A DNA stretch of 64,000 nucleotides from Flavobacteriaceae bacterium (GTDB lineage: Bacteria; Bacteroidota; Bacteroidia; Flavobacteriales; Flavobacteriaceae): the NCBI GenBank assembly GCA_026709415.1, contig JAPOSZ010000003.1, positions 62,001 through 126,000 of the forward strand, in the 5' to 3' direction. The notes below the pieces were generated by a model. That model searched no databases, was not told the origin of the DNA, and was given only the letters and a program-made list of their open reading frames with translations. Made by a program: the position numbers and the translations under genes. Shown one piece after another: positions 46,692 to 56,360 of this stretch. Numbering within the stretch: position 1 is the stretch's first letter; every line of letters begins with the position of its first letter.

Positions 46692-46721
46692 AAACCGCTT
46701 GACTAGTCAAGCGGTTTTTTT
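46692..46721 (+). terminator. Rho-independent terminator after the OmpA gene
   Basis: A perfect 26-base palindrome (46692-46717) folds as AACCGCTTGAC with GTCAAGCGGTT, followed by a run of T. It is a textbook terminator for the OmpA-type gene and may also stop the convergent gene. Confidence 0.85.
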
Positions 46722-46763
46722 ATGAGTTATCACAGACAACTATACGATTGCTTTTATAGGGAG

Positions 46764-47384
46764 TTAACGAAATTCACCTAGTCCTTGTCTCATCATTTGA
46801 AACGGTTCACTTGTTAAATCGACAACCGTTGATGGTATATTATTTCCATACCCTCCGTTGACAAACAAATCTATTCTTGAATCAGCATCCCATATTTGAT
46901 ATATCTCATTGGGGTCCGTTGAGTAAGTGACAATTTCATCTTCATTATATAAAGAAGCCGTTAAAATAGGAGCCTCTAGCTTTGAAATTAGTTCCAATAA
47001 AAATGGGTGATTAGGTATGCGAGCGCCGATAGTTTTTCTTTTATTAAACGGCTTGGGAAGTTTGTTTTTAGGTTCTAAAATAAAAGTAATGGGACCAGGT
47101 GAGTTTCTTTTAATGACTTTATGTTGTGGATTGGTAATGATTCCGATATAATCAGTTAATTGCTTAATATCAGAAAATATAAAACTTAGCTCAGCACGTT
47201 CTATTTTTTGATTCTTGATCAATCCTAATTTGTTTGTTGCTTGTTGTTGATTGGATAAACATCCCATGGCATAAACAGAATCCGTGGGATAAATAGCAAT
47301 CCCTCCACTTTTCAGTACATTGATGATTTGGTCAAAATACTTTTGATCTACAAAATGCTGAGGTAATTCAATATAACTACTCAT
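46764..47384 (-). CDS. Threonylcarbamoyl-AMP synthase (Sua5/YrdC type)
   Basis: This enzyme makes threonylcarbamoyl-adenylate for t6A37 in tRNA. The 206-residue product has YPTDSVYAMGC (residue 30 region), the RAELSFIFSDIKQL stretch, KRNSPGPITFIL and TIGARIPNHPFLLEL, all as in YrdC-like proteins. There is no C-terminal Sua5 extension. Its minus-strand start overlaps the helicase end by 4 bases, so the two are coupled. Confidence 0.9.
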   Translation of the reverse strand: MSSYIELPQHFVDQKYFDQIINVLKSGGIAIYPTDSVYAMGCLSNQQQATNKLGLIKNQKIERAELSFIFSDIKQLTDYIGIITNPQHKVIKRNSPGPITFILEPKNKLPKPFNKRKTIGARIPNHPFLLELISKLEAPILTASLYNEDEIVTYSTDPNEIYQIWDADSRIDLFVNGGYGNNIPSTVVDLTSEPFQMMRQGLGEFR

Positions 47385-49729
47385 GGTTTGGTCCTCAAGA
47401 TTTTGATTTTAGCATAGGCGAGAAGGAGTTTTTTTGCCGTTTGGATTTTTTCGAATTTAATCATAGCTTTTTTGTTTTGCCCTTTTCCTTCGATGAGCTC
47501 TACAACTCCCAAACCAAAAGTTTCATGGTCAACCTTGGAACCAATTTTGAGATTTGGATAGTAATCTTCTCCATTTTGATCCGCATCTAAATCGTCAACT
47601 TTTTTAAGATTATCAAATTTTCTTGGTTCCATTATGGTTGAAATTTTTGAGGGTACATATTCAATGTTTGTTTTTGGTTTATACCGCTTAATTGGTTGGG
47701 TAAAATTAGTTTTTGAAATTCGAAAAATAAACTTTTGGTCAATTTCGTTTAAAAACTGACTGGGATAACATAACATTCTCTCTCCGGCTTTAAATCTTGA
47801 ATTAGCATGTGTTAAATACAATAGTTTTTCGGCTCTAGTGGTTGCCACATACATCAATCTCCTTTCCTCTTCAATCCCTTCCGGCGTATTATTTAGTGCT
47901 GAAGGAAATAAATCTTCTTCGAGACCAACCACAAAAACACAGGGAAATTCTAACCCTTTTGATAGATGCACTGTCATCAATGTCATCCGATTTAAGTGCT
48001 GCTCTTCTTGATCTTGAGAGGTATATAAGGCCACTGTTTGCAAATAGGATCCCAATGAGACATCTGTTTCTTGGTCATCCTCGCCTATGGCCTCTTGAAT
48101 AAAGACACTCACACTATTGAGTAATTCATTGATGTTGGCTACTTTTTCATTAGCTATTTCCTCGGTTTCACTTCTTTTTTTTACAAAATCGATGATTTGA
48201 GTTCGCTTAATGACTAATTTGGACAGCTCAAAAGCATTTAATTGTTTTGATTCGACGACAAACCGATCAATCATGGATTTAAAATCCCAGAGTCTATTGA
48301 CCATTGATTGCGTTATTCCATATGGCGTTTTAACCAGCTTGTCTATGGCCTCCATCAATGACAATTGATATTGATCAGCCAAGACAATCAGTTTATCCAC
48401 TGTAGTTGGTCCGATGCCCCGGGTTGGTTTTGAAATGATTCTCTTAAAACTTTCTCGATCATTGTGGTTGATAATCAGTTTTAGATATGCCAGCACATCT
48501 TTTACTTCACTTCTTTCATAAAAACTAATGCCACCATAGATTTGATATGGCATTTGGAATTTACTAAAGATTTCTTCAAATACTCTTGATTGTGCATTGG
48601 TTCGATAAAGAATACATATGTCGTTATAAGAAGCAATTTTTTGGTTTAGTAGGCCCGTGGAGGTATATCCTTTTTGGATTATTTTGATGATTTCATCTTT
48701 GATAAAAGTAGCTTCCGCTATTTCACTATTGAGATTAACCACACCGACTTTATTTCCTACTGGATTTTCCGTAAAAAGGGTTTTTTCAATTTGCTTTTTA
48801 TTATGCTTGATAATGGAATTAGCGGCCCCAATAATATTTTTGGTGGATCGATAGTTTTGCTCTAAACGATAAATCGAAGCCTTATCATATCGTTTTCTAA
48901 AATCTTGTATGTACTTTATTTTGGCTCCTCTAAAAGCATAAATACTTTGGGCATCATCGCCGACAACACAAACATTTTCGTATTTATCCGCTAGGATGTT
49001 CACTACTCGGTATTGAACTTCATTGATGTCTTGATATTCATCGACTAAAATGTATTTGAAACGAGTTTGATATTTCTGCAGTATCTGTGGATTTGTTTTC
49101 AGTAACTGATAGGTTTGAAGAAGTAAATCATCAAAATCCATGGCTCCAGATAAAATGCATTGGTGGTGATATCTCAAATAAACATCGGCAAATTTGGGTT
49201 GTAATCGGTATCCATCCTGTAGGATGAGATCTTTTTGTTTTTGGTAATCTTCTGCAGTGATTAGCTCATTTTTTAAACTTGAAATTCGGGATAGTATTTG
49301 TCTGGGATTGTAGGCTTTTTTGGATAAGTCCATTTCTTTGATGAGTGCCCGGATCACCGACAAGGCATCAGAAGTATCATAAATCGTAAAATTTTGAGGA
49401 TAAGGGGTATGAGTAGATTCTACGCGTAATAATCTGGCAAAAATGGAATGAAACGTGCCCGCCCATAAAGAACGTCCTTGGTGGTGTTGAGTTAATCCAA
49501 AAATTCTATCTTTCATCACCTGGGAAGCTTTGTTGGTAAATGTCAAAGCCAAAATATGAAATGGACTAACCTTTTGTAATAATAAATTGGCAATACGATA
49601 GGTTATCACTCTCGTTTTACCAGAACCTGCCCCAGCAACAATTAAAGTCGGCCCTTCAATATTCAGGACCGCTTGCTGTTGAGCATGATTGAGTTGACGA
49701 AGTAGTTCGCTTTGCGGGGTATCACTCAC
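47381..49729 (-). CDS. PcrA/UvrD-family DNA helicase
   Basis: The 782-residue superfamily-1 3'-5' helicase works in excision repair and replication restart. Landmarks are LIVAGAGSGKTRVI (Walker A), ILVDEYQDINEVQ (Walker B), VGDDAQSIYAFRGA, and LEQNYRST. Motifs in the second half are VLAYLKLI, TVHLSKGLEFPCVFVVG and EERRLMYVATTRAE. The C-terminal end (KIGSKVDHETFGLGVVELIEGKG) is the Tudor-like tail of PcrA. It starts with GTG at 49729. PcrA and UvrD cannot be separated by sequence alone. Confidence 0.93.
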   Translation of the reverse strand: MSDTPQSELLRQLNHAQQQAVLNIEGPTLIVAGAGSGKTRVITYRIANLLLQKVSPFHILALTFTNKASQVMKDRIFGLTQHHQGRSLWAGTFHSIFARLLRVESTHTPYPQNFTIYDTSDALSVIRALIKEMDLSKKAYNPRQILSRISSLKNELITAEDYQKQKDLILQDGYRLQPKFADVYLRYHHQCILSGAMDFDDLLLQTYQLLKTNPQILQKYQTRFKYILVDEYQDINEVQYRVVNILADKYENVCVVGDDAQSIYAFRGAKIKYIQDFRKRYDKASIYRLEQNYRSTKNIIGAANSIIKHNKKQIEKTLFTENPVGNKVGVVNLNSEIAEATFIKDEIIKIIQKGYTSTGLLNQKIASYNDICILYRTNAQSRVFEEIFSKFQMPYQIYGGISFYERSEVKDVLAYLKLIINHNDRESFKRIISKPTRGIGPTTVDKLIVLADQYQLSLMEAIDKLVKTPYGITQSMVNRLWDFKSMIDRFVVESKQLNAFELSKLVIKRTQIIDFVKKRSETEEIANEKVANINELLNSVSVFIQEAIGEDDQETDVSLGSYLQTVALYTSQDQEEQHLNRMTLMTVHLSKGLEFPCVFVVGLEEDLFPSALNNTPEGIEEERRLMYVATTRAEKLLYLTHANSRFKAGERMLCYPSQFLNEIDQKFIFRISKTNFTQPIKRYKPKTNIEYVPSKISTIMEPRKFDNLKKVDDLDADQNGEDYYPNLKIGSKVDHETFGLGVVELIEGKGQNKKAMIKFEKIQTAKKLLLAYAKIKILRTKP

Positions 49730-49862
49730 AAATCATAAATCTATGCAAATGAATTTATTTTATGCTATAAAAGCAAAAATGAATTGAACAATATTAAAAA
49801 TAACTTGCATTAAATAAAACACAGATTTTTCGTTTCAAGTACTGGCATAAATTTGACTTGTT

Positions 49863-49894
49863 TTGATGTTGGAAAGATGGGATAATTACTTTTG
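49863..49894 (+). promoter_or_regulatory. Putative promoter of recG
   Basis: TTG (49863-49865) and TACTTTTG (49887-49894) are 21 bases apart, and the ATG at 49912 is 17 bases later. A second TTG at 49869-49871 is also near. Confidence 0.45.
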
Positions 49895-49911
49895 TTATAA
49901 CGACACCTTAG

Positions 49912-52047
49912 ATGGTTAACCTTAAAACCAAATTAGAAAATTTTGGACCAACGGTTCGATATTCTAAAGTCATCGAAGAAATTTTTCATTTAAAAACCAT
50001 CGATCATTTCATCCATTTTTATCCTTTGAGATACATCGATCGAAGTCAAACAAAGCCCATTGCCAACTTAACCTCCAATGATAACGAAGTTCAAATAAGG
50101 GGTGTCTTGAAATCCATTCGCTATGAAGGTCAACCTCCAAAGCAACGTCTGACGGCTCTATTAGAAGACAGTCATATCAATACCACAGTTTCAAATCCGT
50201 TTGGCTTTAATCGAACCAAATTAAAACTCGTGTGGTTTAAAAATATCGATTGGATTTGTAAAGCTTTAAAACCAGATCACCAATACGTGGCTTTTGGGAA
50301 ATTAAACTGGTTTCATGATACCCCTTCGATGATTCATCCCAACTTGAACTTATATTCCCATTACCGTCAAAAAAATGATAAACCAATAACTCCAGTGTAT
50401 CCCTCATCAGCTAAGTTTTCTGAAGTTTATTTGACTCAAGAAAAGTGGATTAAGTGTATTGAAGCCGTATTTAATATTCCTACCATTGAAATCACCGAAT
50501 CACTACCCCATTATCTACGCGAAAAATATGGTTTGATGGCGAAAAAAGAAGCCCTCAAGAATATTCACTTTCCTGCAGACCATCAAGCCCAGGAAAGAGC
50601 AAAAGAGCGCTTGAAATTTGAAGAAACTTTTTTTTTACAAATGCGAATGAGAACCAACACTCAAGAGAGAAGAGAAAAGAAAAATGGTTTTCTCATCAAA
50701 AAAATTGGTTCACATTTTAATTCATTTTACAATCATAAACTGGATTTTGAATTGACCAATGCTCAAAAAAGGGTGATTAAAGAAATCCTAGAGGATTTTA
50801 GACAAGGGGTTCAAATGAATAGATTACTTCAAGGCGATGTTGGTTCCGGAAAAACCATCGTCGCTTTGGTCGCCGCATTACTCGCTATTGATTCCCATTA
50901 TCAAGTGGCTTTAATCGCTCCTACTGAGATCTTAGCCCAACAACATTTTAAAACCTTTGTTCAGTATTTACCTGATTCTATAAAGAACTATCATTTACTG
51001 ACTGGTAGTACGCCTCCGTCAGAAAGAAATGCTATTTTAAGAGGAATGGTTCATGGATTTTCACCAATTCTCATTGGAACGCATGCCATACTAGAAGATT
51101 GGGTGGCATTTAAAAACCTAGGATTGGTGGTCATTGACGAACAACATCGTTTTGGCGTTAAACAAAGAGCTAAACTTTGGACAAAAAGTATCGATGAAAA
51201 GCGATTACCCCATATTTTATTGATGAGTGCCACCCCAATTCCGAGGACACTAGCTCATACATTCTATGGGGATCTCGATTTATCTATATTAAATGAATTG
51301 CCCCCTGGAAGAAAACCAATTCATACCAAGTATTTTAATTCCAATAAAAGAAGTCAAATCAATGAATTTTTAGCCTATCAAATCCAAGAAAAAAGACAGG
51401 TATTTGTTGTCTACCCATTGATTGAAGAATCTGAAAAATTGGATCTTTTACACCTAGAAGAAGGATATCATCAAATGATAAAAACATTTCCATCACCCCA
51501 ATATCGCGTGAACATGATGCATGGTAAAATGAAATCGCTCCAAAAAACGGCCATTATGCAACAATTTAAAGAGGGTGGTATTGATATTTTATTATCCACA
51601 ACGGTCATTGAGGTGGGTGTGGATGTTCCTAATGCCACGGTGATGATGATTGAAAATGCTGAACGATTTGGTCTCTCACAATTACATCAATTAAGAGGAA
51701 GAGTGGGACGTGGGGCATCAAAGAGCTATTGTCTTCTCGTTTCAAATTCGAAACTATCTGAAAATGCTAAAGCGCGAATCAAAATCATGACCCAAACGAA
51801 CGATGGATTTAAAATTGCCGAAGAAGATCTTAGACTCAGAGGTGCTGGGGATTTGTTAGGTGTTCGTCAGAGTGGATTAGCCTTATACCGACTCACCGAA
51901 CCCACTGAAATGGAATATATCGATAGGCAAAAGCGGATAGCGGAAGTTATCCTTAAAAATGATCCTTTTTTAACAACAGAAGAAAATGCTCCGATTAAAA
52001 AGGAATTACAACGCTTGCCCAAACAACAAAGTTTTTGGTCTAAATAA
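49912..52047 (+). CDS. recG: ATP-dependent DNA helicase RecG
   Basis: RecG reverses stalled forks and branch-migrates Holliday junctions. The 711-residue protein has the wedge OB-fold domain (residues 60-180, EVQIRGVLKSIRYEG), Walker A LLQGDVGSGKT, DEQHRFGVKQR (motif II), SATPIPRTL (motif III) and QLHQLRGRVGRG (motif VI). Length and order are normal. The Bacteroidota-type promoter is 17 bases upstream of the ATG. Confidence 0.95.
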   Translation: MVNLKTKLENFGPTVRYSKVIEEIFHLKTIDHFIHFYPLRYIDRSQTKPIANLTSNDNEVQIRGVLKSIRYEGQPPKQRLTALLEDSHINTTVSNPFGFNRTKLKLVWFKNIDWICKALKPDHQYVAFGKLNWFHDTPSMIHPNLNLYSHYRQKNDKPITPVYPSSAKFSEVYLTQEKWIKCIEAVFNIPTIEITESLPHYLREKYGLMAKKEALKNIHFPADHQAQERAKERLKFEETFFLQMRMRTNTQERREKKNGFLIKKIGSHFNSFYNHKLDFELTNAQKRVIKEILEDFRQGVQMNRLLQGDVGSGKTIVALVAALLAIDSHYQVALIAPTEILAQQHFKTFVQYLPDSIKNYHLLTGSTPPSERNAILRGMVHGFSPILIGTHAILEDWVAFKNLGLVVIDEQHRFGVKQRAKLWTKSIDEKRLPHILLMSATPIPRTLAHTFYGDLDLSILNELPPGRKPIHTKYFNSNKRSQINEFLAYQIQEKRQVFVVYPLIEESEKLDLLHLEEGYHQMIKTFPSPQYRVNMMHGKMKSLQKTAIMQQFKEGGIDILLSTTVIEVGVDVPNATVMMIENAERFGLSQLHQLRGRVGRGASKSYCLLVSNSKLSENAKARIKIMTQTNDGFKIAEEDLRLRGAGDLLGVRQSGLALYRLTEPTEMEYIDRQKRIAEVILKNDPFLTTEENAPIKKELQRLPKQQSFWSK

Positions 52048-52469
52048 TTTTTTTCCGATGGCCTTTGATGGATTTCAAAGACTTATAGAAAAATCTCTAT
52101 CCACTTAGATTTGGGAATGGTGACTGATTGAACACCACTGGACTTAAAATATATATATAGAAATAAATCCATTAGTCTAACCACACATCAGATTAACTGA
52201 CAAGTTCAATTATCTAGTGTAACATGACCAGCCCAACCAAACGATTGACTAGAGAAGTTACTAATGCTAATTTGCATTTTAAATTACTTGAGACCTTGGC
52301 ACTAAAATTTCGGCTTTCCGCTAGAATAAAGGATTTAGTCAAAAACTTCCTTCTTTTTATTGGACCATTGGTTTTGATCATTTTGTTTTGGTCTATGGTA
52401 CGCGATAGGCAACATTTCAAATCTTTTCCATCCAAACCAGTGAGCTTTTTGAATCCCCATCAAGGGTGG
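52048..52469. other. Gene-poor region beside the IS5 remnant
   Basis: This AT-rich stretch after recG has short frames on both strands (52224-52460, 52214-52435) that overlap each other. None shows a recognisable domain. A minus-strand frame reads like noise with a hydrophobic end. It may be old insertion debris. No promoter or terminator is clear. Confidence 0.3.
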
Positions 52470-53500
52470 AGCCGAACAACGACCCAACCGTTTTTCAATC
52501 AAGTCCATGACATCATCGATTGGCCACCGACCGAGGCTTTATTAGTTGAAAATGACCAATCTAGCAAAAAACAACGAGGCCAAAAAGTTGACCATCCCAT
52601 GATTTTATTGAAAATGTAGTTGATTTCGGTCTGGTTTCACCTCTCGGATGTTCGGACCGAAGAATTCATGAAAGACAGCATCCGTTTCACGGCTTTTGGT
52701 GGTTGAGACATGGAAGATGCGGTTCCCGATCACAGCACGCTGTCTCGTTTTCGTTCGGAGTTGACGGCCAAAAAGCTCGATCAAAAGATCATGGACGAAG
52801 TCCATCGACAGCTCACCGAAAAGGCCGTGATCCTTCAAGGTACGGCCGTCGTGGATGCCAGCATCACCACCAGTCCCTTTACTCCCAAAAGCCAACCCAA
52901 GAAAATGGCTCCAAACCGAAAAGAAGACGAGTGTGAAGAGCCAGAACTCCAAGCTGAAGACCATGACCATGAATAACAAGAAGAAGATTCTCCCAACGCC
53001 GACCATGAAGCCCGTTGGTTCAAAAAAAGGAAAAAGACGTACGATGGGTACCAGCGACACATCGCCACGACCGAAAAAGGCTTGATGCTGGGGGGGGGGG
53101 GGACACACGGTGGCCGCCAAGGAGCATGACCGTCAAGGTCTCCAGCCTTTGATGAAAGGCCTTTCGGTCGAAGAACGACAACGAGTCTTGGCCGATAAAG
53201 AGTCCCAATCAAAGGAGAATGACCAACTTTTGGAGGCTATGGGTAGTGAGTCTTTGGTGATGGAAAAAGGGGATCGCCACAAGCCCTTAACGAAGCCACC
53301 AAAAGAACGAAACAAAGCCATCAGCAAAGAACGTTGGGTGGTGAAACAGACTTTCGGTGGATTGGCTCGCTGGTTTCACGGTCAAGTCACCCGACTCAAA
53401 GGACTAGAGAAAATCCATCACCAACCTGTTTTGGAGTCGATCGCCTACCATTGGAAGAGATCACCAAGTATGATAGCTCTCATGCCAACCTAAAAAGGGA
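52470..53500 (+). mobile_element. Degraded IS5-type transposase gene
   Basis: Pieces of one IS5-type transposase lie in three frames. A start-like piece has FFNQVHDIIDWPPTEALL and DHPMILLKM. The next piece has MEDAVPDHSTLSRFRSEL (the IS5 'DS/T.lSRFR' block). A third piece has KERNKAISKERWVVKQTFGGLARWF and the end PVLESIAYHWKR, matching the 'R.iVE..fg.lkrwf' region. A TGA-like break near 52709 and a run of 13 G (53090-53102) lie within it. The first catalytic Asp (VVDASITTS) is visible, but the frame is broken at least twice. It cannot make a transposase. Confidence 0.75.
53090..53102. repeat. Run of thirteen G inside the IS5 remnant
   Basis: A 13-base G run follows TTGATGCT. It breaks the transposase frame. 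It may be an actual slippage site or a base-calling error; raw reads would decide. Confidence 0.7.
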
Positions 53501-53854
53501 GATGATGGAAAAAGAAGCTCTCAAAGCCGTATTCGGCTCAAAAATGAGGGGAAAAATGAGCCAAATAGGCCTAAAACAGAGAAATACCTTGGTTTTTTGG
53601 AAGAAAGCCACATCGAACGAGTGGCCCATTGACTGAAAAAGAAAAAATAATTTCCTCGTAGCACCCTATTTTTTTGATTTTACATTATTCAAAGGTCTCA
53701 TTTTTTGTTTTTAAAACCGTCACAATGACACCATTACAACTTCCCCGATCGATCGTTTGACCGGGGTTGTTATAGTTACACTAGGTAGTTGAAAATGGCA
53801 ATCAAATAAATTTCATATTGTGGGCTTTTAGCATTTTAGTATACCCCCCTTCGT

Positions 53855-53862
53855 TAAATTTG
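53855..53862 (+). promoter_or_regulatory. TAnnTTTG box before pheT
   Basis: TAAATTTG lies 17 bases before the ATG at 53880. No clear -33 element is seen. Confidence 0.4.
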
Positions 53863-53879
53863 CTCCATCACCATAGACA

Positions 53880-56276
53880 ATGAAAATTTCGAATAATTGG
53901 TTAAAAAAATTTATAGTAACTGAATTAAAACCCAATCAAATCAGTGAGTTCTTAACCGATTTGGGACTGGAAGTAGAAGTTGTCAGTTGCTATGTTGCCA
54001 ATGAAGTTTCTTCCAACGGGATTGTTGTCGGCAGGGTGTTCGAATGTATTCCTATTGATGAGAGTAAAAAATTGACACTTTGCAAAGTGGAAATAGGAAA
54101 TTCTAACGTTTTAGATATTATTTGTGGAGCTCCCAATATTAAACCAAACATCCATGTGCCAGTCGCACTTCCAAAATCTAAAATACATTCACTAAATGGT
54201 GGTATCATCGAAATCAAAGAGCGAAAAATTCTAAATATCTTAAGTCAAGCAGTTATATGCTCTTCAGCAGAATTGGGATTAGATTCGGACCATTCAGGAA
54301 TTATGATTTTAGATGACCAATTAGAAATTGGTTCGCTATTCCAACCGCCTAATCCTCTGCATACAGATGATGTATATGATATTGGTCTTACCCCCAATAG
54401 AGCAGATGCTATGAGTCATTTTGGTGTTGCTAGAGATTTAATGGCTACTTTAAAAGCAAAAGCCATAAAACACCATTTTTTTAGGCCCGTAGAACCCCAT
54501 CTTGAATCGATTCAATCGGATAAAACCATTCCAATTCAAATTATGGATACTCATAAGTGTCCAAAATATTTCGGTATCACTATTTCTGATATTACGGTTA
54601 CAGATTCTCCCATATGGCTTCAAAATCTTCTAAAATCGATTGGCATTAATCCCAAAAACAATGTCGTTGATGCGACCAATTACATATTGCACCACTTAGG
54701 GCAACCATTGCACGCTTTTGACGCTGATAAAATCGATCGACAAATTATAGTTAAAACTTGCTTACCAGGAACTGCATTTGAAACGTTAGATGGCATGGTG
54801 AGGATCTTAGATTCAGATGATTTGATGATTTGCGATCAAACCAAACCGCTCTGTATCGCAGGCGTCATGGGAGGCGATTATTCTAGTGTCACTCAAAAGA
54901 CTACTTCGATATTTATCGAAAGTGCATCCTTTGACCCCATCAGTATTCGTAAAACTGCCAAGCGTCATGGTCTCAACACAGACGCTTCATTTCGATTTGA
55001 AAGGGGGGTTGATCCAGAAATAGGCATCCTGGCTTTAAAACAAGTTGCTTCCTTGATTTTAGATTTAGCAGGTGGAGAATTATCGAGTGAAATACAACGC
55101 TTTGAGTCTCCTCTTGTCCCACCTATTATCATCGATTTCAATGTGTGTAAAATGAATGATTTAGTTGGTAAAAACATTTCAGAGGTATGTGTTGAAAGTA
55201 TCCTTGGTTCTCTTGATTTTAAAATATGTCACAAGCAATCCAACGTTTGGAAAATCCAAATCCCATCGTATCGAGTGGACGTCACTCGAGAAATTGATGT
55301 TATTGAAGAAGTATTTCGCGTTTTTGGGATCAATAAAGTGGACGCAACACCTATTGAAGAAATAGGACATATTTTATCCTATGCTTCAGTATCAAATCAA
55401 GAGGTCAATCACCGAGTTTCAGAGTTTTTATGCCATCATGGCTTTTTTGAAATTTATACCAATAGCTTGGTTTCTCCATCGGATATAGAAACTATTCCTG
55501 AAGCCGTTGAAGTCCTCAATTCCATTGGTGAAGACTATTCTTTTTTAAGGCAGAGTTTTTTGCCTAGTATGCTCCATACACTTCAATATAATATCCATAG
55601 AGGAAATAAAGATTTGAAGTTTTTTGAATTCGGTAGTACTTATCATACTGATGGGAAAAATCCCTTCGAATCAAGACGCTTGTCATTAGCTATTACAGGC
55701 AACGCGTTAAATAAAACATGGGTTTTAAACAACACACCATCACCATTTTTCTATTTAAAAGGTATTTTGAATGATCTTTTCGATCGACTAGCCATCAACA
55801 TCAAAACAAAGGCTCCATCGAAAAACAAAGTTTGTCATCCCCATATTGACATTCTTAACAACCAGCAAAATATTGGCTTTTATGGATTGATTCCATCCCA
55901 TCAATTAGGTACAGCCGTTGCCTATGCCGAATTAGATTGGGACATCGTTTCCAAAATAGCATATCAAAAGGATGTACGTTTTCAATCGGTATCCAAATAC
56001 CCTACTTCCACAAGAGACTTTTCATTACTATTAGATAAGTCAGTTTCTTATCAATCGATAGAAGACTTAGCTTACAAGACAGCAGAAGATATTTTAAAAA
56101 AGGTGGAACTATTCGATGTCTACGATGGAGAAAATTTACCTAAAAACAAAATTTCTTACGGCGTTTCTTTTATGTTTCAGAATAACAAAAGAACACTAAC
56201 CGATGCTGAAATCAATCAAAACATGGACCGTCTCCAAAAGGCTTTTGAACAAAAGTTAGGTGTCATTTTAAGATAA
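53880..56276 (+). CDS. pheT: Phenylalanine-tRNA ligase beta subunit
   Basis: This is the beta chain of the alpha2-beta2 enzyme that charges tRNA-Phe. The 798-residue protein has the EMAP/tRNA-binding domain (residues 40-155), the B3/B4 editing domain and B5 (RAKRHGLNTDASFRFERGVDP, as in the family), then the synthetase-like core. The C-terminal FDX-ACB domain runs from FQSVSKYPTSTRDFSLLLDK to the final FEQKLGVILR. In the first domain the usual 'HPNADKL' loop reads IPIDESKKL, which is unusual. The alpha subunit gene pheS is not in the window. The ATG at 53880 follows a promoter box. Confidence 0.93.
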   Translation: MKISNNWLKKFIVTELKPNQISEFLTDLGLEVEVVSCYVANEVSSNGIVVGRVFECIPIDESKKLTLCKVEIGNSNVLDIICGAPNIKPNIHVPVALPKSKIHSLNGGIIEIKERKILNILSQAVICSSAELGLDSDHSGIMILDDQLEIGSLFQPPNPLHTDDVYDIGLTPNRADAMSHFGVARDLMATLKAKAIKHHFFRPVEPHLESIQSDKTIPIQIMDTHKCPKYFGITISDITVTDSPIWLQNLLKSIGINPKNNVVDATNYILHHLGQPLHAFDADKIDRQIIVKTCLPGTAFETLDGMVRILDSDDLMICDQTKPLCIAGVMGGDYSSVTQKTTSIFIESASFDPISIRKTAKRHGLNTDASFRFERGVDPEIGILALKQVASLILDLAGGELSSEIQRFESPLVPPIIIDFNVCKMNDLVGKNISEVCVESILGSLDFKICHKQSNVWKIQIPSYRVDVTREIDVIEEVFRVFGINKVDATPIEEIGHILSYASVSNQEVNHRVSEFLCHHGFFEIYTNSLVSPSDIETIPEAVEVLNSIGEDYSFLRQSFLPSMLHTLQYNIHRGNKDLKFFEFGSTYHTDGKNPFESRRLSLAITGNALNKTWVLNNTPSPFFYLKGILNDLFDRLAINIKTKAPSKNKVCHPHIDILNNQQNIGFYGLIPSHQLGTAVAYAELDWDIVSKIAYQKDVRFQSVSKYPTSTRDFSLLLDKSVSYQSIEDLAYKTAEDILKKVELFDVYDGENLPKNKISYGVSFMFQNNKRTLTDAEINQNMDRLQKAFEQKLGVILR

Positions 56277-56360
56277 TGCTCTAGTTATCTATTAGTCATT
56301 TTACGATTACAATCGGTCGTAGAATCGACTAAATGGGTCATAATTATTATTTTTATAATA

